This document shows, one piece after another, positions 12,992-22,163 of a stretch of DNA of 64,000 nucleotides. Every line of letters starts with the position of its first letter. Position 1 is the first letter of the stretch. A program made the translations under genes and the position numbers. Under the pieces are notes generated by a model. That model was not told where the DNA came from, ran no database searches, and worked only from the letters and a program-made list of their open reading frames with translations. Source of the DNA: Herbaspirillum sp. RTI4 (GTDB lineage: Bacteria; Pseudomonadota; Gammaproteobacteria; Burkholderiales; Burkholderiaceae_D); the NCBI RefSeq assembly GCF_034313965.1, contig NZ_JAVIWQ010000002.1, forward strand, positions 372,001-436,000. Direction: 5' to 3'.

Positions 12992-13697
12992 GTTCGGTTC
13001 CCGTATAGCTTTTAATCACGGCCGGATCGCGGAACACGGCGTCCGGCGTGCCGTCTGCAATCAGTTGGCCGAAATTGAGCACCACCACGCGGCGGCACAA
13101 ATTGCTGATGGTTTCAATATCGTGTTCGATGATGACAATGCCCACGGAAAATTTCTCGTGCAAATCCTTGAGCATGTTCATGAAACGTCGTTTGCCGGTG
13201 GTTTCAAGACCGGCCAGCACTTCATCGAGCAGCAATAAACGCGGATTGGTGGCGAGCGCCTTGGCCACTTCCAGCGCCTTCAATTCGGTCAGCGCCAGCT
13301 CGGTGGCGGCGTTGCGTTCGGCCTTGCCGTCGAGACTGGTGAAAGCCAGAATTTCATCGATCTTGTGCGGATCCACGCGACCGGTGCCAAAGCGCTGCGC
13401 CACGATCAGATTTTCCCGCACCGTCAATTCGTGCATAGGCTGCGGGATTTGAAAGGTGCGGCCAATGCCCATCTGCGCCCGCTTGTACATAGGCGCATTC
13501 ATCATGTCTGCGCCGTCGAAAGCAATCTTGCCGCTGGTGGGGCGCACCAGCCCGGAGATAGCGTTGAACAGGGTGGTCTTGCCCGCGCCATTGGCACCGA
13601 CCAGTCCCACCACATCCTCCGTGCCGACGCTCAGCGTCACGCCATCGACCGCAGTCAGACCGCCGAAACGCACCGATAAATTATCAAGTTGGAGCAT
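12984..13697 (-). CDS. ABC transporter ATP-binding protein, LivG type
   Basis: Second ATPase subunit of the same importer, 237 residues. Walker A VGANGAGKTT lies near residue 33, and Walker B LLLLDEVLAGLE and the switch region IVIIEHDIETI are present. The usual LSGGQ-like signature is divergent here: the segment before Walker B reads AATELALTELKALEVAKALA. LivG-type subunits typically have TLPYGxQRRLEIARAL at this place, so this is a derived signature, worth noting but compatible with function. It overlaps the LivM-type gene by 14 bases and the LivF-type gene by 8. Confidence 0.9.
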   Translation of the reverse strand: MLQLDNLSVRFGGLTAVDGVTLSVGTEDVVGLVGANGAGKTTLFNAISGLVRPTSGKIAFDGADMMNAPMYKRAQMGIGRTFQIPQPMHELTVRENLIVAQRFGTGRVDPHKIDEILAFTSLDGKAERNAATELALTELKALEVAKALATNPRLLLLDEVLAGLETTGKRRFMNMLKDLHEKFSVGIVIIEHDIETISNLCRRVVVLNFGQLIADGTPDAVFRDPAVIKSYTGTEHA

Positions 13698-14643
13698 GGT
13701 TTTTCCTCATGAACTTACGCAGCAGCGCGAGCAAACCATCGGGACTGAACACGATCATCGCCACCAGCAGCACGCCCAGCACCAGTTGATGGCCGGAAGG
13801 AATGATGCTCTTGAAAATCAGCTGATCCACCAGATACACCACCACCGCGCCGATGATAGGCCCGGTAATCGTGCGGTAACCGCCAAAGATCGCGGCGACA
13901 ATCGGAATCGTCACCCACAGGCCGCTGAACGCGTAATCGGGTTCAAGAAAATTGATGTAATGCGCATTGAACGCGCCGACGATGCCGCACATGAAAGCCG
14001 ACACCAGCAACATGAGTCCCTTGAGCAACGTGCTGTTGACGCCCACCACGCGGGTCGCATCTTCGCTTTCATGCATGGCACGCAAGGCCAGACCGTAATG
14101 ACTCTGGCGGATCGCCTGATAGATCGCGGCGCAGGCCAGCACCAGGGTCAGTATCACCAGATAGCCACCGACCTTGCTGCTGAAATCGTAGCCAAAAATT
14201 TCCGGCAAGCGCGGGATATTTGAAAGGCCTCCCGAACCGCCAGTGACCGACGTCCACTCCGTCGCGAGGATGCGGAATATCTGCGCGTAGGCCAGAATCG
14301 CCAGCGCAAAATAAGGCCCTCTCAAGCGCAGCACCGGCAACATCGCCAGCGCCGCGACCACCGCACACACGCCACCGAGCAGTATCGCGCCCAATACCGG
14401 CACGCCATAGCGGATGCTCATGACCGCCGACGCATACGCGCCGACGCCAAAAAACGCCGCATGTCCGAAACTGACCATGCCGCCCAGATTCCCCAGCAAG
14501 GCCCACGATAGAGCGACACCGCCCACCACCAGCGAAGCAACGATCAGGCTCATCACATAATGGTTAGCGCCCAGTACCAGCGGCACGCCGACGTAGGCAG
14601 CCAGCAAGACCGCGATCAGTGTTTTATTGAAAAGAGGTTTCAT
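13684..14643 (-). CDS. ABC transporter permease, LivM type
   Basis: Integral membrane subunit of 319 residues with about eight to ten hydrophobic segments. The family core GGMVSFGHAAFFGVGAYASA lies near residue 52, and the EAA-like loop ALRAMHESEDATRVVGVN lies near residue 185. Start ATG at 14643 overlaps the stop of the LivH-type gene as ATGA, a sign of coupled translation. With the LivH-type subunit it forms the translocation channel for the operon's substrate. Confidence 0.93.
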   Translation of the reverse strand: MKPLFNKTLIAVLLAAYVGVPLVLGANHYVMSLIVASLVVGGVALSWALLGNLGGMVSFGHAAFFGVGAYASAVMSIRYGVPVLGAILLGGVCAVVAALAMLPVLRLRGPYFALAILAYAQIFRILATEWTSVTGGSGGLSNIPRLPEIFGYDFSSKVGGYLVILTLVLACAAIYQAIRQSHYGLALRAMHESEDATRVVGVNSTLLKGLMLLVSAFMCGIVGAFNAHYINFLEPDYAFSGLWVTIPIVAAIFGGYRTITGPIIGAVVVYLVDQLIFKSIIPSGHQLVLGVLLVAMIVFSPDGLLALLRKFMRKNHAPT

Positions 14644-15512
14644 CCGCGCCGCCCTTTCGCGCCAAACAAACCATTCGGCATGATGAACAGTACCAGCAAA
14701 AATAAGCCCATCCCTGCCAGTTCCTGTAAGGCTGAACTGGCCAGCGTCACGGTCAGCGCTTCCGCCACACCCAACAACAAGGCGGCGATCAGCACGCCGG
14801 GAATCGAACCAATCCCCGCCAGCACCGTGATGATGAAGGCCTTGACGGTCAGCACACCGCCAAATGCCGGACTGATCACGCCGTAGCTGAACAGCGCGAC
14901 ACCGGCAAATGCCGCCAGAATACCGGCGACGATAAACGCCACCAGCTCCGTGCGTCCGGGATCGATGCCCATCAATTTCGCTGCGTCGCGGTTGCTCGAT
15001 ACAGCGCGCACGGCGCGTCCGTACCAGCTACGCGTGAGCCACCACCACAAGCCGCCGATGATGACCAGACTGACGACGAAGAACAGGGCTTCGCTGCGCA
15101 TGCTGTAAAAAGGGCCGAGTACAAAAGCATCCTGCATCCAGCTCGATCCGGTGGAGCGCACGTCCGCTTTCCAGATCAACAAAATCCCATTGGTGAGAAT
15201 CACGCCTATCCCGTAAGTCAGAATCAGAGAATTAATTTCCCGATCTTTCTTGATGCGGCTAACCACCAGATACACCATCACCGACGCCAGACACACCACC
15301 ACCAGCGCGACAGGTATCGACAACACCGGATTCCAGCCCAGCCCCGCTTCCAGCGAGTAAGCGACATAAGCCGACAGCAACACCAGCTCGCCATGCGCCA
15401 GATTAATCACCTTCATCGCGCCGAACACCAGCGCTAACCCGAGCGCAATCAGCGCGTACGAGCCGCCCTGTAGCAGCCCGGAATACAGCGCCTGCAATAT
15501 CAATTCCGTCAT
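14640..15512 (-). CDS. ABC transporter permease, LivH type
   Basis: Integral membrane subunit, 290 residues, with the LivH hallmark YALIALGLALVFGAMKVINLAHGE split across the first two membrane segments and the loop VRAVSSNRDAAKLMGID near residue 180. I place the start at ATG 15512 (MTELILQALYSGLLQGG, GGAA 7 bases upstream); a longer frame from 15554 adds 14 residues unlike the family. It follows the binding-protein gene after a stem-loop and overlaps the LivM-type gene by 4 bases. Confidence 0.93.
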   Translation of the reverse strand: MTELILQALYSGLLQGGSYALIALGLALVFGAMKVINLAHGELVLLSAYVAYSLEAGLGWNPVLSIPVALVVVCLASVMVYLVVSRIKKDREINSLILTYGIGVILTNGILLIWKADVRSTGSSWMQDAFVLGPFYSMRSEALFFVVSLVIIGGLWWWLTRSWYGRAVRAVSSNRDAAKLMGIDPGRTELVAFIVAGILAAFAGVALFSYGVISPAFGGVLTVKAFIITVLAGIGSIPGVLIAALLLGVAEALTVTLASSALQELAGMGLFLLVLFIMPNGLFGAKGRRG

Positions 15513-15535
15513 GTCATCGTTCCAATGTGTTTGAG

Positions 15536-15587
15536 GGAAGCCCGGCGCAAGCAATAGCGTGGCACGCCACCTTGCCTCCGGGTTTCC
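15536..15587 (-). promoter_or_regulatory. Stem-loop between binding-protein and permease genes
   Basis: GGAAGCCCGG (15536-15545) pairs with CCGGGTTTCC (15578-15587), 10 bp with one G-T pair, around a 32-base loop that is itself partly self-complementary. In binding-protein operons such intercistronic structures often keep the upstream cistron more abundant, by partial termination or mRNA protection. That role is inferred here. Confidence 0.5.
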
Positions 15588-15628
15588 TTATCCGTCATGC
15601 GCAAGCGATCAAGCTTGCTTGCCAATAT

Positions 15629-16819
15629 TTACCAGGGAACGCCAGGGAAATTGATCTTGCCGGTCGCCGATTCTTTCGGCCAGACAATCACCACCTTGCC
15701 ATTTTGATGCTGTCCCATGCGATGCGAAAAATTGAGGTTGTCGCCGTTGCTGCTGAAGCGCACCACACCAATGAGGGTCTCGCGATCGGTCTTGCGCATT
15801 TCTTCGGCCACGCCGTTTTTCTTCAGCGTGCCTTTGTCGGCAGCGCGGGCAATGGCTTCAAACAGCAGCAAGGACTGCACGTAGCCGAACTGGCCCAGAT
15901 AGTCCGGCTCCTTTTTGTACAAGCGACGATAGGTATCGCTGAACAGTTTGCCGTCCGCCGTATCGAATTGCGCCGGGAATGGCAGTACGGCAGTGCCGTA
16001 GACATTCGGCATCAGATCAGGAAAATCAGCGGCCATTTTCGGCGTTGCCAGTGACCAGACTCCGACCATGGCCTTGACGTTCGGTTTGAGCACGCGTGCG
16101 GCGCGCAAGATGCCGACGTAATCGTTTTCATATCCGACCATCGCAATGGCTTCCGACTTGTCCTGCAATTTGATTTTGTTGATGATGGGCTTGAAATCGG
16201 TGATCGCCGGATCGAAGGCATGAGACACAACCACAACACCCTTGTCGCTCAGACTTTTCTGCAAGTCCTTGGCCAGTCCGGCAGTCGCTTCCTTGGTCGA
16301 ATACACGATGGAGACTGACTTCACGCCCATGTCGCTCAACAGACCCATCATGGCCTTCTGATAGCCGGCCGTATTGTTGATGCGGAAGAAATTCTTGCGG
16401 CCGCTGGCGACCAGACTGTCATCGACGCCGCCTGAAGTCACATACACCAGACCGAGCTTGTTGGCCGCATCGGAAGCCGGGGCAATATTGTTGGAACCAT
16501 AACCGCCGGTAATGGCGATTGCGCCATCGCTGGCCAGTTTTTCGACCGCGGCAATGGCCTTGGCCGGTGCCGATTCATCATCGACGGTAATCAGTTTGAT
16601 CTTGTGCTTGCCGCTGCCCTTGTTAAAGACATCGGCGGCAACGGTGATGCCCTCCTGCATCCCGGTACCGACGCGCGCCAGTGTGCCGGTCAATGGCACT
16701 TCGACGCCCACGATCAGTTCGTCCGCCTGCGCTGCGGGCAGTGTCTGCGCGCATACTGCCAGCGCCATCATTGCCAGCAATCCGATACGCTTGCTGCCCT
16801 GTTTTTTAGTTGTCTTCAT
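15629..16819 (-). CDS. Periplasmic substrate-binding protein, LivK-like ABC type
   Basis: Secreted solute-binding protein of 396 residues. A signal peptide is clear: KKQGSKR, then hydrophobic IGLLAMMALAVCAQTLP, with probable cleavage after AQA near residue 32. The mature part begins ELIVGVEVPLTGTLARVGTG, the usual LivK/peripla_BP_6 opening, and runs through two lobes (DDESAPAKAIAAVEKLASDGAIAITGGYG in lobe 1, split by its ligand loop). ATG at 16819 follows GGAG. It is the first transporter gene of the leftward set, between the CoA ligase gene upstream and the permease genes downstream. The ligand is unknown; an organic acid is the best guess from context. Confidence 0.93.
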   Translation of the reverse strand: MKTTKKQGSKRIGLLAMMALAVCAQTLPAAQADELIVGVEVPLTGTLARVGTGMQEGITVAADVFNKGSGKHKIKLITVDDESAPAKAIAAVEKLASDGAIAITGGYGSNNIAPASDAANKLGLVYVTSGGVDDSLVASGRKNFFRINNTAGYQKAMMGLLSDMGVKSVSIVYSTKEATAGLAKDLQKSLSDKGVVVVSHAFDPAITDFKPIINKIKLQDKSEAIAMVGYENDYVGILRAARVLKPNVKAMVGVWSLATPKMAADFPDLMPNVYGTAVLPFPAQFDTADGKLFSDTYRRLYKKEPDYLGQFGYVQSLLLFEAIARAADKGTLKKNGVAEEMRKTDRETLIGVVRFSSNGDNLNFSHRMGQHQNGKVVIVWPKESATGKINFPGVPW

Positions 16820-16946
16820 TGTCTCCGCCTCGTTCGTTTAATTTAATTTATAGAGGGAACTGCTGATTCAGTGTGGCTTGCGCCGCGCACTTGTGTCAGA
16901 GGCTCCCTGGTTGCGCCCGGTGAAAGGGCGCGCTTGCTGGTTGAAT

Positions 16947-18500
16947 TCATTTGCCATACATTTGCTGCGCCAAATTTTTAAGTTCTCCCTTCAATATTTT
17001 GCCGGTGGCCGCTGCCGGCAATACTGGCAGGATGGTAATGATGGAGGGACATTTGTAGGGAGAAAGCAGAGTCGCCAGATACGCCTGCAATTCCGCCACC
17101 GTGACTGTGCGTGAAGGATGCACTTCAATGAAAGCCACGACTTCTTCATTGCCATCTGCCACCCGTCGCCCGACGACTGCCGATTGCGTCACAGCCGGAT
17201 GCGCATTCAGCGCGGCCTCCACTTCCGCCGGATACACATTGAAACCGGAACGGATGATCAATTCCTTGGTACGGCCAACAATGAACAAAGCGCCGTCCGA
17301 CTCCAGCCGCGCCACGTCGCCGGTATTGAGCCAGCCGCCTTCCCGCATCACGCCAGCAGTCAGCGCAGGTTCGCGGTAGTAGCCCTTCATCACATTCGGG
17401 CCACGCACCCAGAGTTCGCCCGGCTCTCCCGGCGACACTTCCTGGTCGTGACTATCGACCAGCCGAATCTCCACCCCCGGCGCCACCATTCCTGCCGACG
17501 CATCGGTGCGCGGCGCATCCATGCGCGTGCTGCTGATGGTGGGCGAACTTTCCGTCATGCCATATCCGTTATGCAGGGGCTTGCCAAACAACTGCTCCAC
17601 CGCCGCCTTGAGCGCCGGATCGAGCGCCGATCCACCCGCATAAATAAAGCGCAAGGCGGGCGCTTTGATGCGCTCACCGGACTGGCGCGGCATCTCCAGC
17701 AAACGCGCATACATGGCGGGCACGCCCTGCAACATCGTGATACCGTCCTGTGCCAGCGCAGTCTGCAAGGCCTCGGCCGAATAGCGCGGCACCAGATACA
17801 GACAGGCACCGGCATACAGCGTGGCGAGCATGACCGAGGCCAGTCCGAACACATGAGAAATCGGCAGCACGCCGTACACCCGGTCTTGCTGCGTCAACTC
17901 GCGCAAACAGCCGGAACCGTCGGCTACAAACAGTAAATTGCGATGCGTCAGCATCACGCCTTTCGGATGGCCCGTCGTGCCAGTGGTGTAAATCAGCGCC
18001 GCGACCTGTTCAGCATTTGAGGTAGCCACCGGCTCGGCGGAACATGCCGTATTGAGTGGGCCAATGCTCAGTCCGCCAACTAATTCCACCTCCCGGCTGA
18101 CTGCGGCGACGCGCGCGCCATGGGCGTGCGCTGCGGAGGCGGTCGGGCCGGTAAAAATCATGCGCCGCGCCTGACAGTGATCGCGGATCACCTCCATTTC
18201 CCGCGCAGAAAGCCGGGCGTTCACTACGACCACCCACGCATCGACCAGCGCGGCGGCAAAGATGAGCGCCACCTGGGCGGCACAATTTTCGCCAACGACC
18301 ATGACGCGGTCGCCGGGACGCACGTCCAGTTCGCGCAGCAAGTCCGCGCCGGCTTCTACCGCAGCCCAAAGGCGGGCGTAACTCCAGACCACGCCGTTTT
18401 CGTGCAGCGCTGGCGCATCGGGAGTCTGTCCGTTCCAGCGGCGCGGAATATCGCTCAGTCGCGCGGGAAAATCGGCCAAAGGAGTCGCTGGCAACATCAT
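16947..18500 (-). CDS. AMP-forming acyl-CoA synthetase (CoA ligase)
   Basis: Activates a carboxylic acid to its CoA thioester through an acyl-adenylate. The 517-residue protein has the ANL-superfamily motifs in order: YTTGTTGHPKGVMLTH (P-loop, about 170-185), YGMTESSP (about 312), GWLNTGDVAR (about 393), the hinge GRTKELIIRSGFNVYPAEVE (about 408), and the catalytic lysine in AATGKILKGEL near residue 503. ATG at 18500 is used; another Met directly follows. It heads the leftward set with the ABC importer and thioesterase, and faces the beta-oxidation genes across the regulator gene. In the pimelate pathway this role belongs to PimA, but the acyl group cannot be fixed from sequence. Confidence 0.93.
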   Translation of the reverse strand: MMLPATPLADFPARLSDIPRRWNGQTPDAPALHENGVVWSYARLWAAVEAGADLLRELDVRPGDRVMVVGENCAAQVALIFAAALVDAWVVVVNARLSAREMEVIRDHCQARRMIFTGPTASAAHAHGARVAAVSREVELVGGLSIGPLNTACSAEPVATSNAEQVAALIYTTGTTGHPKGVMLTHRNLLFVADGSGCLRELTQQDRVYGVLPISHVFGLASVMLATLYAGACLYLVPRYSAEALQTALAQDGITMLQGVPAMYARLLEMPRQSGERIKAPALRFIYAGGSALDPALKAAVEQLFGKPLHNGYGMTESSPTISSTRMDAPRTDASAGMVAPGVEIRLVDSHDQEVSPGEPGELWVRGPNVMKGYYREPALTAGVMREGGWLNTGDVARLESDGALFIVGRTKELIIRSGFNVYPAEVEAALNAHPAVTQSAVVGRRVADGNEEVVAFIEVHPSRTVTVAELQAYLATLLSPYKCPSIITILPVLPAAATGKILKGELKNLAQQMYGK

Positions 18501-18617
18501 CCCTGCATCCTGTTGTTCCGTTCGATCATGGCGCGCCTGAAATTAATTGAAGTAGTAAATTGAACTGCACAACAGAAGTGTCGGACGTGCTTGCCGTTCG
18601 CATGCAACCGACTGACA

Positions 18618-18660
18618 TGGCGCTCATTGGCGCTCATTTGGCACTCATTGGCGCTCAATG
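18618..18660. repeat. Tandem 11-12-bp repeat after the IclR-type gene
   Basis: TGGCGCTCATT is repeated almost exactly four times (one unit has A for G), ending at the IclR-type gene stop codon at 18655-18657. Function unknown; possibly replication slippage. Confidence 0.75.
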
Positions 18661-19458
18661 ACGGCCCATGCTCACCTCGACCTTGCGCACCAGCGCCACC
18701 AGTCGCGGCCCCAGATCGTTCATCAGCGCATCCAGCGTCAGCATAAAAGCCGGGCCGCCACAGTTGTACGCCATCATTTTTTCGCCATCCGGATCGATCA
18801 GCGGCACACCGACCGCATGGATGCTGGACTCCCATTCGCCGACCGACACGCAAAATCCGAAGTCCTGAAAATCCTTGTAACCCTGCTCAATACCGGCTTT
18901 GATTTTTGGCCATTTTTCTTCATCGCGCAAACGGATGTGATCCAGCAGAAAATCGCGCTCGGCCTGCGGCAGTCCACACAACAGAGCCTTGCCCATGGCC
19001 GTGGCCGCCAGCGGAATGCGCGAACCGACCTCGCGCCGCAAAGTGACGGCACCGCTGCCGCGACAAGCTTCGATGTACACCATGCTGAGACGGTCGCGTA
19101 TGCCCAGCGCCACGTTGCATTGCGAATGCTCGGCCAGTTCCTGCATGCTCGGGCGCGACAGTTTGCGGATATCCAAATTCGACAACAATGAGTAACCCAG
19201 CGCCAGCACACCCGACCCGAGCTGGTACTTGCCCTGATCGGCGGCATAGTTCAGATAACCCAGCTTGGTCAGCGTATAGGTCAGGCGGGTGATGGTGGGC
19301 TTAGGCATTCCGGTGCGCCTGGCCAGCTCGGTGTTGGTCAGATACACCTCACCCGGCCGAAAACAACGCAAAATTTCCAAGCCTCGCGCCAGAGCATTGA
19401 CGAATTGACGGTCCTTGCTGGCCGCGTCATCGCTAAACGTCAAAATTTCCTCTTGCAT
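18655..19458 (-). CDS. IclR-family transcriptional regulator
   Basis: Regulator of 267 residues with an N-terminal winged helix-turn-helix (about residues 17-80: NALARGLEILRCF, TNTELARRTGMPKPTITRL) and the C-terminal IclR ligand domain (about 95-260, with GSRIPLAATAMGKALLCG and GVPLIDPDGEKMMAYNCGG). IclR proteins of this kind usually sense an aromatic or aliphatic acid or its CoA ester. It lies between the leftward ligase/transporter genes (154 bp downstream) and the divergent beta-oxidation genes (444 bp upstream), the expected place for the pathway regulator. Confidence 0.92.
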   Translation of the reverse strand: MQEEILTFSDDAASKDRQFVNALARGLEILRCFRPGEVYLTNTELARRTGMPKPTITRLTYTLTKLGYLNYAADQGKYQLGSGVLALGYSLLSNLDIRKLSRPSMQELAEHSQCNVALGIRDRLSMVYIEACRGSGAVTLRREVGSRIPLAATAMGKALLCGLPQAERDFLLDHIRLRDEEKWPKIKAGIEQGYKDFQDFGFCVSVGEWESSIHAVGVPLIDPDGEKMMAYNCGGPAFMLTLDALMNDLGPRLVALVRKVEVSMGRH

Positions 19459-19902
19459 CTACCGCCTCCGGGTATTTCCGCCACACATAACGAACATTCA
19501 ACGAACACTCAACAAACACTCAACTGACACGCTACTGACTAATAAACTGCGCTCAATCATTACCTGCATGACGCTTGTTCAGAGCCCCCGCAAGGCGCAA
19601 AAAACAGACCTCATACTTACATATCAAAAACCCAGCTGTCAATTCATTTGCGGAATAACGGTTCGTCTTGCGAAATAGAATGGGTGCAAAAGTAGTTACC
19701 AGACCAACAACCATATTCCTTTCCCCTCACCCTCAATCCATTTGCACCATCCTGATGCATCTCGTAACCCGGATGGGACTCCAGTAGAATTTCCCACCTT
19801 GCCCGACAAAATAAGGTATCGTTCCACATGGTTTTATTTTGCGAACCGCTGTTCCGCAGTGCGAACACACCCGATTCTATCTAATCCCGGAGACTGATTC
19901 CC
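19459..19902. promoter_or_regulatory. Divergent control region with IclR-type operator candidates
   Basis: 444 bp with no gene. TGCGAACCGCTGTTCCGCA at 19840-19858 contains GAAC-N4-GTTC flanked by TGC and GCA, and it overlaps a second half-site set TGTTC-N8-GAACA ending near 19866. Related half-sites TGCGGAAT (19649-19656), GGTTCGTC (19660-19667) and TTGCGAAAT (19669-19677) lie on the regulator side. They resemble the TGCGGAA/TTCCGCA boxes bound by IclR-family proteins. The 19840 site is 44 bp from the start codon of the hydroxyacyl-CoA dehydrogenase gene. Confidence 0.5.
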
Positions 19903-22023
19903 ATGACCCTGCCCCAAGCCAGCGACATTGTTACCCGCGAATTGCGCGGCGATATCCTCCTCGTCACGATCAACCAGCCGCCCGTCAATGCGCTTGGCGT
20001 CGATGTGCGTCGCGGTCTGCTCGTCGCCATCGAAGCCGCCGATGCCGACGCCGCCGTCCGCGCAGTCGTGATTGTGGGTGCAGGACGCAACTTTATCGCC
20101 GGTGCCGATATACGCGAATTCGGCAAACCACCGCAAGCGCCCTCGCTGCCGGATGTCTGCAACCGCATTGAAGCCTGTAGCAAACTGGTGATCGCCGCCA
20201 TCCACGGCGCAGCGCTGGGCGGCGGACTGGAAGTCGCGCTCGCCGCGCACTACCGCCTGGCCATTGCGGGAGCCAAACTCGGACTGCCCGAAGTCCAGCT
20301 CGGCCTCTTGCCCGGCGCAGGCGGCACGCAACGCACACCGCGTCTGCTTGGTGCCAAGGCCGCGCTGGACCTGATCCTCAGCGGCCGTCACATCGGCGCG
20401 GAAGAAGCGCTGACGCTAGGACTGATCGACCGCATCGGCAATAGCACGGATATCGCCGCAGAAGGCCTGAGCTATGCGCAGGAATTGCTCACTAACCAAG
20501 CCCCGGTACGCCGCACCCGCGACGCCGCCGGACTGGCCGACAAAGACGCTGGCCGAATCGCCATCGATGCTGCGCGCAAGGAAACGGCCAAAAAATCCCG
20601 CGGTCTGTTTTCTCCATTAAAAATCGTCGATGCCGTCGAAGCCGCACAAGACCTCGTGTTTGATGCGGGCATGCAACTTGAACGCACCCTGTTCCTGCAA
20701 TGCCTCGACAGCCCGCAACGCGCCGGTCTGATTCACGCCTTTTTCGCTGAACGCGAAGTGCTCAAAGCGCCCGAAACCCGCAGCGCCACACCGCGCGCCA
20801 TTGCCAGTATCGGCGTGGTCGGCGGCGGCACCATGGGTGCCGGGATTACCGTCGCGGCGCTGGATGCTGGCTTGCCGGTGGTCATGATAGAACGCGACGA
20901 AGCCGCACTGACACGCGGCCGCGCCAACGTCGAGAAAGTCTACGATGGCCTGATCGCCAAAGGCCGTCTGAGTGCCGACGCCAAAGCCGCCACCCTGCTC
21001 CGCTTCAGCGGCAGCACCGACTACGCCGCACTGGCGCAAGCCGATCTGGTAGTCGAAGCGGTCTTTGAAGATATCGCCGTCAAGCAAGCACTGTTTAGCG
21101 AACTCGACCGGGTCTGCAAACCCGGCGCGGTGCTGGCCACCAATACCTCTTACCTCGATATCGACCTCATGGCCGCCGGTATTTCGCGTCCGGCAGATGT
21201 GATCGGCCTGCACTTTTTCTCGCCGGCCAACATCATGAAACTGCTGGAAATTGTGGTGCCGGCCAAGGTTTCGGCCGACGTCGTTGCCACCGCTTTCGAG
21301 TTTGCGAAAAAACTGCGCAAGGTGCCGGTGCGTGCCGGTGTCTGCGACGGCTTCATCGGCAATCGCGTGCTGGCGGTGTACCGTCAGGCGGTCGATGCCA
21401 TGATGGAAGACGGTGCCTCTCCTTACCAGATCGATACGGCAATACGCAACTTCGGCTATCCGATGGGCCCGTTCCAGGTGGTCGATCTGGCCGGTGGCGA
21501 TATCGGCTGGGCCGCGCGCAAGCGCCGCGCACCGACCCGCAATCCTGAAGCGCGCTACGTGCAGATTCCCGACCGCCTTTGCGAGCGCGGCTGGTTCGGT
21601 CAGAAAACCGGACGCGGCTATTACCTCTATCCAGACGGTGCGCGCACCGGTGTGGCCGATCCTGAAGTAGAAGCCATCATCGATGCCGAACGCCTGCGCG
21701 CCGGTATTGCCCCACGCAGTTTTACCGACGAAGAAATTCTTCGCCGTTACATGGCGGCCATGATTAACGAAGGCGCGAACGTAGTGCATCAGGGCATTGC
21801 CCTGCGCCCGCTCGATGTCGACATTACTTTCCTGCACGGCTACGGTTTCCCGCGCTATCGCGGCGGCCCGATGAAATATGCCGACACGGTCGGTCTGCCA
21901 ACCATCCTGGCCGACATCCGCGCTTTCGCCAAGGAAGACCCCCTGTTCTGGCAAGCCTCGCCGCTGTTGATCGATCTGGTCGAGCGCGGCGCTAATTTCG
22001 ACAGTCTTAATCAATCCAAATAA
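19903..22023 (+). CDS. Bifunctional enoyl-CoA hydratase / 3-hydroxyacyl-CoA dehydrogenase (PimF/FadJ-like)
   Basis: Carries out two beta-oxidation steps: hydration of enoyl-CoA and NAD-dependent oxidation of 3-hydroxyacyl-CoA. The 706-residue protein has a crotonase domain first (about 10-190), with oxyanion segment GADIREF and both catalytic Glu regions ([15 protein letters not shown] and [17 protein letters not shown]). The dehydrogenase follows (about 295-690), with nucleotide motif [15 protein letters not shown] containing the catalytic His, and [16 protein letters not shown] at 19903 is preceded by GGAGA. It opens the rightward operon and corresponds by position and architecture to PimF of dicarboxylate degradation. 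Confidence 0.94.
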   Translation: MTLPQASDIVTRELRGDILLVTINQPPVNALGVDVRRGLLVAIEAADADAAVRAVVIVGAGRNFIAGADIREFGKPPQAPSLPDVCNRIEACSKLVIAAIHGAALGGGLEVALAAHYRLAIAGAKLGLPEVQLGLLPGAGGTQRTPRLLGAKAALDLILSGRHIGAEEALTLGLIDRIGNSTDIAAEGLSYAQELLTNQAPVRRTRDAAGLADKDAGRIAIDAARKETAKKSRGLFSPLKIVDAVEAAQDLVFDAGMQLERTLFLQCLDSPQRAGLIHAFFAEREVLKAPETRSATPRAIASIGVVGGGTMGAGITVAALDAGLPVVMIERDEAALTRGRANVEKVYDGLIAKGRLSADAKAATLLRFSGSTDYAALAQADLVVEAVFEDIAVKQALFSELDRVCKPGAVLATNTSYLDIDLMAAGISRPADVIGLHFFSPANIMKLLEIVVPAKVSADVVATAFEFAKKLRKVPVRAGVCDGFIGNRVLAVYRQAVDAMMEDGASPYQIDTAIRNFGYPMGPFQVVDLAGGDIGWAARKRRAPTRNPEARYVQIPDRLCERGWFGQKTGRGYYLYPDGARTGVADPEVEAIIDAERLRAGIAPRSFTDEEILRRYMAAMINEGANVVHQGIALRPLDVDITFLHGYGFPRYRGGPMKYADTVGLPTILADIRAFAKEDPLFWQASPLLIDLVERGANFDSLNQSK

Positions 22024-22038
22024 TCAATACTACAAACC

Positions 22039-22140
22039 AGAACTTACGCAAAAGCCCTCTGGCTAGGCGCATTGCCGCAGACAGTGCAAGCAGCAGGGCA
22101 AGGCGATGCAACAACGCCAGCGCGCTGTTGCGTAAGTTCT
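22039..22140. mobile_element. Candidate 102-bp MITE-like element
   Basis: AGAACTTACGCAA at 22039-22051 and its exact inverted copy TTGCGTAAGTTCT at 22128-22140 bound a 102-bp non-coding segment rich in GCA/GC repeats. It has no open frame. It sits exactly in the gap between the hydratase/dehydrogenase gene and the thiolase gene. A 13-bp perfect terminal inverted repeat suggests a miniature inverted-repeat element or repetitive palindrome; a plain transcript stem-loop is the alternative. Confidence 0.55.
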
Positions 22141-22163
22141 AACAAACAAAGAAAGTCAACGTT

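Noticed and set aside
20617..22014. 465-codon open frame antisense to the hydratase/dehydrogenase gene
   Set aside because: Shadow of a GC-rich gene; low-complexity protein with no family resemblance.
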